A DNA stretch of 64,000 nt from Blastopirellula marina DSM 3645. Its GTDB lineage: Bacteria > Planctomycetota > Planctomycetia > Pirellulales > Pirellulaceae. Positions 57,140 through 64,000 of the stretch are shown here, in pieces. The notes beneath the pieces were generated by a model. That model was not told where the DNA came from. It was given only the letters and a program-made list of their open reading frames with translations, and did no database searches. The stretch is from contig NZ_CH672376.1 in NCBI RefSeq assembly GCF_000153105.1, positions 2,411,817-2,475,816 of the forward strand, read 5' to 3'. Numbering within the stretch: the stretch's first letter is position 1; every line of letters starts with the position of its first letter. The position numbers were made by a program, and so were the translations under genes.

Positions 57140-58267
57140 GTGATATCTGTGAGCGAGCGACCATTTCGCTACGATTTGCTGCAACAAAGCGGCCAGGCGC
57201 GACGCGGCGTATTTCATACGCCGCATGGACTAGTGCAGACGCCGGCCTTTATGCCGGTTGGTACGCAGGGAACGGTCAAAGGGCTAGAGATCGGACTGGT
57301 TCGGGAGACCGGCGCCGAGATGATCTTGGGCAACACCTATCATCTCTCGCTCCGCCCCGGTGAGCAGATCGTCCGCGAGCTAGGAGGGCTGCACGAGTTC
57401 TCGGGTTGGCGTGGACCGATCCTGACCGATAGCGGCGGGTTCCAGATCTTCAGTCTCGCCCAGATGGCGAAAATCACGGAAGAAGGCGCCGTTTTCCGGT
57501 CGCATATTGACGGCTCGAAAGTCTCCTTGTCGCCGGAACGCTCGATCGAGATCCAGGAAGCGCTCGGCAGCGACGTAGCGATGGTGCTGGACCATGTGGT
57601 CGCACTGCCAAACGAAGCCGACGTGATTCGCCAAGCGTGTGATCGCTCAATTCGCTGGGCCGCGCGCTGTCAGCAGGCCGCGACGCGCGACGATCAGGCG
57701 CAGTTTGCAATCGTTCAGGGGGGGCTCGACGAAAAACTTCGCATTTATTGTGCAGAAGAATTGGGAAAGCTGGAGTTTCCCGGTTACGCAATCGGCGGGC
57801 TCAGCGTCGGCGAGCCGCCGCCCGAAATGTATCGCATTTTGGATGTGACTTGCCCGGTGTTGCCGACGGACCGTCCGCGATACTTGATGGGGGTCGGGCG
57901 TCCGGAGGATTTGTTGGAAGGAGTGCGGCGGGGCGTCGATTTGTTCGACTGCGTGATGCCGACCCGCAACGGCCGCAATGCGCTGGCGTTTACCGACGAA
58001 GGGACGCTCAGACTGCGTAACGCCAAGTATCAGACCGATAAGCGACCGATCTCGCCGACTTCCCCTGAGCGAGTTCGCCAACATAGCCGGGGCTATATCC
58101 GGCATTTATTTATGGCGAAAGAGATGCTGGGGCCCATTTTATTGACGCTGCAAAACCTGGCCTATTACCAGCAATTGATGGCCGGAGCACGTCAAGCGAT
58201 TGAAGAAGATCGCTTTGAAGCCTTTTATGAGCAGAAGATGAACTCCTGGCGAAACGGTGATGAATGA
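57140..58267 (+). CDS. tgt: tRNA-guanine transglycosylase lacking the zinc site
   Basis: Up to 375 residues from GTG 57140. GTG 57149 (starting [10 protein letters not shown]) is as likely. It exchanges G34 of certain tRNAs for the queuine precursor preQ1. Both catalytic aspartates are present: DSGGFQIFS near residue 97 and [13 protein letters not shown] near 270, with [16 protein letters not shown]. The usual C-x-C-x2-C zinc site reads [13 protein letters not shown] (58046-58084), and the distal ligand His of HNLxYY is Gln (58151-58153). It heads the tgt-yajC-secDF cluster. Confidence 0.93.
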   Translation: MISVSERPFRYDLLQQSGQARRGVFHTPHGLVQTPAFMPVGTQGTVKGLEIGLVRETGAEMILGNTYHLSLRPGEQIVRELGGLHEFSGWRGPILTDSGGFQIFSLAQMAKITEEGAVFRSHIDGSKVSLSPERSIEIQEALGSDVAMVLDHVVALPNEADVIRQACDRSIRWAARCQQAATRDDQAQFAIVQGGLDEKLRIYCAEELGKLEFPGYAIGGLSVGEPPPEMYRILDVTCPVLPTDRPRYLMGVGRPEDLLEGVRRGVDLFDCVMPTRNGRNALAFTDEGTLRLRNAKYQTDKRPISPTSPERVRQHSRGYIRHLFMAKEMLGPILLTLQNLAYYQQLMAGARQAIEEDRFEAFYEQKMNSWRNGDE

Positions 58268-58450
58268 GCCGCGTCGTTGGTGGTCGACGGCATTGCTGCT
58301 ATTGCCGTCATTTTTGTGAAGTCTTATTATGTGGAGTTTCACGTCCTTAATCGGACCTTGCCTTGAGGCGGTCGAACTTTCTGCGGAAAGGTCGACGCCG
58401 CGCCTTCCCGCAGCTGGGGAGTGCGGAAACCACGGGAAAGTGATAGCGCT

Positions 58451-58825
58451 GTGGATTTGACTGCTACCTACTTCGTACTACTCGCCCAAGCGGCCCCAAA
58501 GCCGGAAGCGAGCGTGCTTGAGTCCCTGATGTGGTTGGCTCCGGCCGCTTTGTTGCTGATTGGCTTTTTCCTTTTGATGCGCCCTGAACAAAAGAAGCGC
58601 AAAGAAATGGATGAAATGATCGCCAATTTGAAGAAGAACGATCGCATCGAGACGATCGGCGGCATCCTGGCGACCGTGGTGAGCGTGAAAAAAGATCAAG
58701 GCGAACTCGTTGTCCGAATCGACGAAAAGACGAACGCCGAAATGCGATTAAAAGTGCGCGCCATCGCGCGTGTTCTGGACAAGAGTGATAAAAGCGGCAA
58801 AAGCGATCAGCAAGACGAAGACTAA
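58451..58825 (+). CDS. yajC: Preprotein translocase subunit YajC
   Basis: Small single-pass membrane protein of the SecDF-YajC complex. The hydrophobic segment LMWLAPAALLLIGFFLLMRPEQKKRKE and the following NLKKNDRIETIGGILATVVSV are family signatures, with a Lys/Asp-rich tail. A GTG at 58451 (124 residues), with GGGAAAG 11 bases upstream, fits the family better than GTG 58421. It lies between tgt and secDF. Confidence 0.93.
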   Translation: MDLTATYFVLLAQAAPKPEASVLESLMWLAPAALLLIGFFLLMRPEQKKRKEMDEMIANLKKNDRIETIGGILATVVSVKKDQGELVVRIDEKTNAEMRLKVRAIARVLDKSDKSGKSDQQDED

Positions 58826-58896
58826 AGCTTCGGCTGGATCATAAAACACGAATGCGGCGGCAAATCGGCCGTCGTGCGATACTGGAGTTATCGAAG

Positions 58897-61800
58897 ATGC
58901 AAAAATACGTGGCAATGACGCTCGCGTTGGTTTTGACGGCCGCCGCCATGGCATGGGGTCCCGACGTCAACACAGAAAGCTGGCTTGGAGACATCTCGCT
59001 GACCGCTCAAGCGTCAGCACAAGATGCAGCGCTGACAGCCCCGGGTGATCCGGTGGCGCCGACGGAGACTGCTGCCGAGGATCCAGCGGTCGCCGACGGC
59101 GAAAATGGCTCGTCGCTCTTGAAATTGGTGATGGCGCTCGCGATCTTGGGCGTTCCGATCGCCGCGGGCATCTTCCTCGCCAATACGCTTCGCATGCCGA
59201 CTTACGGTTGGCGATTGGCGGTGATCTTCTGCACGATGGTCATCGGCGTTACCGCGGTCGTTCGCTATTGGCCGCCGAAGTTTGGGATCGACCTCCAGGG
59301 CGGCGTGATCCTGATCTACGAAATCGACGAAGACGAAACGAAGATCTACCTGGCCGAACAGAAGAAGACCGGCGAGGATCAGAAGCCGTCTGAGACCGAG
59401 TCGACCGCCGATCAAGATGGCGGAACGGCTTACAACATGAACGAGTTGCTCGCGAATCTGAAGAATCGCGTCAACCCGTCCGGCGTCCGTGAAGTGGTTA
59501 TTCGCGCTTACGGCAGTAAGCAAGTCGAAGTGATCATTCCCAACGCAGAGTCCGCGGATCTGGCGGTGATCAAAGACAAGATCACGACGGCCGGTATGCT
59601 GGAGTTCATGATTGTCGCCAACGCCAACGATCATGTCACCCTGTTGAATCGCGCTCGTGAATCGAAGCAGCGCGGCGAACGTTACGTCGTCAGCTCGACT
59701 GGGCGAGCCGAAGGAAAGTGGGTCGGCATTCGCAAAGATGAAGAAGGCGAGTACCAGTGGCCCAATTTTGGCTCGTTTACCGCGTCCACCGATGGCTCGC
59801 CGGTCCAAACTTCGGCGGGCTTTCTCGTTCGCGGCGGTCAATCAACCGGACAGCCGCTGCAAGTTTTGATGAAGATGGAGCCGAAGCCGCTCACCGGCGG
59901 TTATCTCACCGCGGCTCGTCGCACCTACGATACGAACAATGGATCGCTCGCGGTCGAGTTCAACCTGAACAGCACCGGCGCTTCGCTGATGTCGAAGCTG
60001 ACTCGCGACAATCTGCCCGACGATACCCGCGAACGCCAATTGGGCATCGTAATGGATGACTACATCGTTTCGGCGCCCTCGGTGCAGGGCGTGATCGGTG
60101 ATCGCGGCATCATTACTGGTCGCTTTACGGAAGCCGATATCGAAAAGCTGACCGGCGTGTTGCAGGCCGGTAAATTGCCGGTCGTGCTTCGCAAAGAACC
60201 GATCAGCGAACAGACGATCAGCGCCACGCTCGGTGACGACACCATTCGCAAGGGCCAATGGGCGGTCGGGATCAGCCTCTCTTTGGTGTTGGTGTTTATG
60301 GCGATCTACTATCGAGTCGCCGGTTTGGTCGCGTGTGCGGCGGTGCTGTTGAACTTGGTGCTAATTTTGGCGGCGATGATTTTGTTCAACGCCGACCTGA
60401 CGCTGCCGGGCATCGCCGGTTTGGTGCTAACCGTCGGCATGTCGGTCGACGCGAATGTTTTGATCTACGAACGCATCCGCGAAGAGCTCAATCATGGCGC
60501 ATCGTTACGCATGGCGTTGGTCAACGGTTTCAGCAAAGCGACCACGACCATCGTGGATGCGAACTTGACGACCTTAATCACCGCGCTGGTTCTGTATCGC
60601 ATCGGTACCGATCAAGTCCGCGGATTCGCCGTGACGCTGGTTCTAGGTATTGTGATGAGTATGTTCACTGCGATCTTCTGTTCGCGAGTCTTCTTTGACA
60701 TCGCCGAGAAGAAGCGTTGGTTGACGACCTTGAAGATGATGCCGACCGCGAGCGGAGCGAAGTTTGACTTCCTCGGCAAGCGTCAAATGGCGATGAGCAT
60801 TTCGCTCGTGTTGATCGTCATCGGCGTGATCGCTGTCGGTGCTCGCGGCAAGACGATCTTCGACATCGACTTCAACGGCGGTTCATCGGTGCAGGTCTAT
60901 TTGAAAGAAGCGTTGCCGATCGCTACGGTTCGCGAAATGGTCAGTGAGAAATTGCCGGACGTTTCGATCAGCTCGGTGACGCTGGAAGGAAAAGAAAACC
61001 AGATCTACAAGATCGACACTTCGCTGACCGGGCTTGGGAAGCTGGGCTCGATCAAAGTGACCGATCGAACTGGTAAGTCGGCTACGGTCGATCTCAGCGG
61101 CGCTGACTCGCTGCGTGAAATTACGGTCGCGATCAACAATTCGGGAACGCAACTGAACGCCGATCTGACCGCCAATCGCGGTGGTATCCAGATTCGCGAC
61201 ACCTCCAATTCGACCAGCGGCACGATGTCGATCGAAAGCGCTGGCGATTTGAAGACGGCCGAGCGTCTGAATTTGAAATTCGCGGTCGACGAGCCTCGCT
61301 ATGTGACCGGAGATATTCCGGAAGGCGTGCAGGTCGTTCAGGCCGAATTGGAAAACATCTTCCGCACCGAAAGCGGCGAGAGCATGTTGATCATGCATAA
61401 CGTCTCGGTAAGCGAAGTGGACGCCATCAAGGGCGATGAGGAACCGGAAACAACGGCGCCTCCCGAGGCGACCAGCGAAGCCGCGCCCGAGGAACCGGCT
61501 GCCGACGCGCAGTCGAGCAATCGCACGCGTCGCACCGATTTGCCGAGTGACGAGATGCTGGCGTTGGCTCAAGAAGGCGATGCAGAACCGCCGGCGGAAA
61601 CGCCTGCTCCGAAAGAGGAGACGCCGCAGACGGAAGCTCCGATGAGCGAGACTCCGAAAACGGAAACCCCTGCCGAACCTGCGAAAGTAGAGTCGCAGCC
61701 GGAAGCTCCGGCGGCCGAAATGAAAGAGCCGGCGCCGATGACGGAAACTCCTGCCGCCGAAACGCCGGCAGCGGAAGTTCCGCTGGAAGAGACGGATCCA

Positions 61801-62682
61801 GATGAAGAGCCGATCATCGACGCGGGCACAAAGATCGCCCCGCTGCAGTTCGAGTCGACTCTTACTTTTGACGAGAAAATCACGGCCCAAACGTTGCAGA
61901 GTTTGGTTTTGCAAGCGGCTGACCAGTTGGGAATCGAACGTCCGCAAATCCACCTGCTTCGCGACGGTCTGGCGATTCCGCTCGACAGTAGCGTAAGCGG
62001 CACCGAGTGGACGGTTCAACTGTCTGGCGCCAAAGAGAACGCCAGCAAGATTTTTGATTCGATTCGTAACGAATTGTCGAGCACGCCGGTTTGGCCGTCG
62101 TCTAGCAACATTGGCGCTCAGGTCGCCGGCGACATGCAGCAGATGGCGATCTTCGCTTTGGTGCTGAGCCTCGTCGGCGTGGTCGCCTACATTTGGTTCC
62201 GCTTTCAGAATCTGGCGTTCGGTCTCGCGGCCGTGGTCGCGCTGGTGCATGACGTGTTAATCACGTTGGGCGCTTTGGCGCTGACGACCTGGTTGCAGTA
62301 TGTCTTCGGCTTTTTGCAGATCGACGAAATGAAGATCAGCTTGCCGGTGGTCGCTGCTTTCCTGACGCTGATCGGTTACTCGCTCAATGATACGATCGTC
62401 GTCTTCGACCGTATTCGTGAGGTTCGCGGCAAGAGTCATGAATTGACGATTGACATGGTCAACGCGTCGATCAATCAAACGCTCGGCCGTACGATTCTGA
62501 CATCGTTAACCACGTTCATCGTGGTGGTGATCCTCTTCTTCCTGGGGGGCGAGGGAGTGCATAGCTTCTCGTTCGCTTTGGTGGTTGGCATCTTTGTCGG
62601 TACCTACAGCTCGATCTTCATCGCTTCGCCGGTGTTGGTCTGGTTGATGAATCGCGAAAAGAAGCGTGGCGCCGCGGCCTAA
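58897..62682 (+). CDS. secDF: Fused protein-export protein SecD-SecF with long acidic insertion
   Basis: A 1261-residue fusion of SecD and SecF, which use the proton gradient to help pull proteins through SecYEG. Three hydrophobic segments precede the SecD periplasmic domain (FGIDLQGGVILIYEID). The SecD membrane part has AGLVLTVGMSVDANVLIYERIREEL. The SecF part starts near 60780 (FDIDFNGGSSVQVYL) and ends with FLTLIGYSLNDTIVVFDRIRE. The first SecF periplasmic region is about 430 residues instead of about 100, including a Glu/Pro/Ala/Thr-rich stretch at residues 846-981. ATG 58897 has GGAG upstream. An ATG at 58852 is an alternative. Confidence 0.95.
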   Translation: MQKYVAMTLALVLTAAAMAWGPDVNTESWLGDISLTAQASAQDAALTAPGDPVAPTETAAEDPAVADGENGSSLLKLVMALAILGVPIAAGIFLANTLRMPTYGWRLAVIFCTMVIGVTAVVRYWPPKFGIDLQGGVILIYEIDEDETKIYLAEQKKTGEDQKPSETESTADQDGGTAYNMNELLANLKNRVNPSGVREVVIRAYGSKQVEVIIPNAESADLAVIKDKITTAGMLEFMIVANANDHVTLLNRARESKQRGERYVVSSTGRAEGKWVGIRKDEEGEYQWPNFGSFTASTDGSPVQTSAGFLVRGGQSTGQPLQVLMKMEPKPLTGGYLTAARRTYDTNNGSLAVEFNLNSTGASLMSKLTRDNLPDDTRERQLGIVMDDYIVSAPSVQGVIGDRGIITGRFTEADIEKLTGVLQAGKLPVVLRKEPISEQTISATLGDDTIRKGQWAVGISLSLVLVFMAIYYRVAGLVACAAVLLNLVLILAAMILFNADLTLPGIAGLVLTVGMSVDANVLIYERIREELNHGASLRMALVNGFSKATTTIVDANLTTLITALVLYRIGTDQVRGFAVTLVLGIVMSMFTAIFCSRVFFDIAEKKRWLTTLKMMPTASGAKFDFLGKRQMAMSISLVLIVIGVIAVGARGKTIFDIDFNGGSSVQVYLKEALPIATVREMVSEKLPDVSISSVTLEGKENQIYKIDTSLTGLGKLGSIKVTDRTGKSATVDLSGADSLREITVAINNSGTQLNADLTANRGGIQIRDTSNSTSGTMSIESAGDLKTAERLNLKFAVDEPRYVTGDIPEGVQVVQAELENIFRTESGESMLIMHNVSVSEVDAIKGDEEPETTAPPEATSEAAPEEPAADAQSSNRTRRTDLPSDEMLALAQEGDAEPPAETPAPKEETPQTEAPMSETPKTETPAEPAKVESQPEAPAAEMKEPAPMTETPAAETPAAEVPLEETDPDEEPIIDAGTKIAPLQFESTLTFDEKITAQTLQSLVLQAADQLGIERPQIHLLRDGLAIPLDSSVSGTEWTVQLSGAKENASKIFDSIRNELSSTPVWPSSSNIGAQVAGDMQQMAIFALVLSLVGVVAYIWFRFQNLAFGLAAVVALVHDVLITLGALALTTWLQYVFGFLQIDEMKISLPVVAAFLTLIGYSLNDTIVVFDRIREVRGKSHELTIDMVNASINQTLGRTILTSLTTFIVVVILFFLGGEGVHSFSFALVVGIFVGTYSSIFIASPVLVWLMNREKKRGAAA

Positions 62683-62710
62683 AACCCGCAAGCGATAAAG
62701 TTTGACAAAT

Positions 62711-62747
62711 AAAAGGGGGATGCTTCGGCGTCCCCCTTTTTTTGTGC
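62711..62747 (+). terminator. Terminator after secDF
   Basis: A 13-bp stem (62711-62723 with 62728-62740, one G-U) closed by a UUCG tetraloop, followed by a T-run. It is one of the cleanest intrinsic terminators in the window and ends the tgt-yajC-secDF transcript. The following 290 bases up to the next gene show no recognised feature. Confidence 0.93.
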
Positions 62748-63036
62748 GACCTGGGAAGTTCGCCGCGTCGTACCAATGCTTGGCGACGTGCGACAACCGT
62801 GTGCGGCATAGTCTCCCTACAGCGATTGATTCGCAAAGTCGGGAGAGTTCGCCGCGGCAAAGTTGACGCAAACGCTAGGCGAAGAACGCCGTTTCTGAGA
62901 ATTTGGATTTCCTAGAGGAAATCGCCGCATCCGTGCTAGCAATGGGTCGATAATCTATTGCTAGACGGATACATCAGGATTTGTAGCGACGGATTGCGCT
63001 CACCGCTTCATGTAGGCCCCATACTTGGGAGTCATC

Positions 63037-63963
63037 ATGCTGGGCAATTCGAAACTACTGACAATGGCGGCCATCGGCGTGATCGGCGTTGGCGCCGCGA
63101 TGCCGTATTGGTCTCGCTCCGAGCTTTCCTCTCCCCAGTCGGGTTCGTCGGGTTATGCCGATTCGCCGCGTGTGGATGCATTTATTGGACAGGATCAAAA
63201 CGAATCGCAGCCTGAGATCGCATTGCCGCCGATTCGAAAAATGGTTTCTTTGGAACCAACTTCCGGCGGGCTCGATACGGCGGCGGTCACCGCGCCGAAG
63301 CTGACCGGCGAATATCCGGCTCCAATTTCGTCGAGCAGCACGCAGCGACAATTGATCGATCTGAGTCCCCAAGGCTATCAGCGGGTCTCCATCGCTCGGC
63401 GTGACGCACCAAGCGGCTCGGTGGAATCCTTCGCAATTCCGGTCGAAATTCCGGCTCGCGACGTCTACGAGGCTCCAGAGCCGCGTCACGTCCAATCGTC
63501 GGTCGAATCGCCAGACGCGCCGAGAGAGCCGGCCAACGACCCGAAGTCGCGTTGGCAGCCGCAGACGACATCGATCGTGGTGAACAAGCCGATCATGCCG
63601 CCAGCCGAAATGCGGCAGACGCAACAACCGCCGTCATCGCATGTCGCGCACGCGCCGCCGCAATCCTTGGCGCCGGCCCAGCCGCGGCGCCGTCACCGGC
63701 TTGTCGATGGGGACACGTTGCCGAAACTTGCCGAGCGTTATTTGGGGCGAGCCGATCTCGATTGGGCGATCTTCGAGGCGAACCGCGATGTTTTAAGCGA
63801 TCCGCAACTACTGCCGCTCAAAGTAGAGATCGACATCCCCGCCGCCAGCGAGGTTGACTCGATCCGGCAAGGAACGCAGACCGCAACTCCCACGGCGATG
63901 CAGCCGCTTCAACCGCTCGGCAGTCATTCGCATCTGCGCCTGGTGCCGCTGACTCCGCGGTAG
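63037..63963 (+). CDS. Membrane-anchored protein with C-terminal LysM-like domain
   Basis: A 308-residue protein. The N-terminal hydrophobic segment (KLLTMAAIGVIGVGAAMPYW) is a signal anchor. A long Pro/Ser/Gln-rich linker of about 210 residues follows, ending in a LysM-like module (HRLVDGDTLPKLAERYLGRADLDWAIFEANRDVL). It may bind peptidoglycan or related glycan. ATG 63037 is preceded by GGGAG. A TTG at 63025 would add four residues. Its stop lies 37 bases from the end of the window. Confidence 0.75.
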   Translation: MLGNSKLLTMAAIGVIGVGAAMPYWSRSELSSPQSGSSGYADSPRVDAFIGQDQNESQPEIALPPIRKMVSLEPTSGGLDTAAVTAPKLTGEYPAPISSSSTQRQLIDLSPQGYQRVSIARRDAPSGSVESFAIPVEIPARDVYEAPEPRHVQSSVESPDAPREPANDPKSRWQPQTTSIVVNKPIMPPAEMRQTQQPPSSHVAHAPPQSLAPAQPRRRHRLVDGDTLPKLAERYLGRADLDWAIFEANRDVLSDPQLLPLKVEIDIPAASEVDSIRQGTQTATPTAMQPLQPLGSHSHLRLVPLTPR

Positions 63964-64000
63964 CGAAATCGGAGTCGTTTCGCACGGCTCCTGCCTTAGG

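Noticed and set aside
60883-62250. A 455-codon minus-strand open frame opposite secDF
   Set aside because: It has extreme Arg/Phe composition mirroring the Glu/Pro/Ala repeat on the other strand. SecF is certain here.

Overview
The window is about 64 kb of a single bacterial chromosome, moderately GC-rich and densely packed on both strands. The gene content points to a planctomycete of the Pirellulaceae (Blastopirellula/Bremerella-like). Evidence: a DUF1559 pilin-like protein paired with a small lipoprotein, a DUF1080 secreted protein, a protein fusing TPR repeats to two RNA-polymerase alpha C-terminal domains, a fused SecDF, STN-like domains behind a pseudokinase, and KdsA (an outer-membrane Kdo pathway). 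This assignment is inference from family content, not from a database match. No prophage, insertion sequence, CRISPR array or rRNA was seen.

Layout: 0.1-1.9 kb SulP transporter (frameshifted in its STAS domain); 2.4-6.2 kb rpmB-gatC-gatA-gatB; 6.2-11.3 kb SAM hydroxide adenosyltransferase, a stand-alone copy of its C-terminal domain, bioA, mqnE and an esterase; 11.3-13.7 kb membrane protein and recG; 14.3-18.2 kb DUF1559/lipoprotein pair, rnhA and a haem-motif sensor kinase; 18.3-24.0 kb priA, nadD, a small protein, a soluble histidine kinase and DAHP synthase behind an aromatic leader peptide and terminator; 24.0-29.2 kb zinc-ribbon/STN protein and a frameshifted pseudokinase; 29.5-36.2 kb threonine aldolase, rlmKL and hisD-hisC-hisB; 36.3-41.0 kb PPi-type phosphofructokinase and the accC-accB-pepQ cluster; 41.1-45.9 kb cnoX-like thioredoxin, HAD phosphatase, HtrA protease, tRNA-Gln and an FHA-GAF-PP2C phosphatase; 46-50 kb secreted/sugar-related genes; 50.1-54.7 kb purC, a lipoprotein, kdsA and a lipid kinase; 55.4-62.7 kb tRNA-Thr, the TPR/alpha-CTD protein and tgt-yajC-secDF; 63-64 kb a LysM-like protein.

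Functional links: GatCAB makes Gln-tRNA(Gln) by amidation and a tRNA-Gln(CUG) lies 38 kb away. The tgt-yajC-secDF order is the classic bacterial one. hisD-hisC-hisB is a tight partial histidine operon. pepQ-accB-accC is a common fatty-acid-synthesis arrangement.

The strongest new-looking signals are: (1) a complete transcription-attenuator layout before DAHP synthase, with a 26-residue leader peptide carrying six aromatic residues in nine codons, an 11-bp antiterminator helix and a 14-bp terminator; (2) a SulP gene whose STAS domain is completed only by a -1 frameshift exactly at a canonical G_GGA_AAC heptamer; (3) a Tgt enzyme that keeps its catalytic aspartates but has lost all four zinc ligands; (4) a pseudokinase gene split at a G7/C7 tract; (5) a periplasmic CxxCH motif in a sensor kinase; (6) several families of perfect or near-perfect intergenic palindromes.
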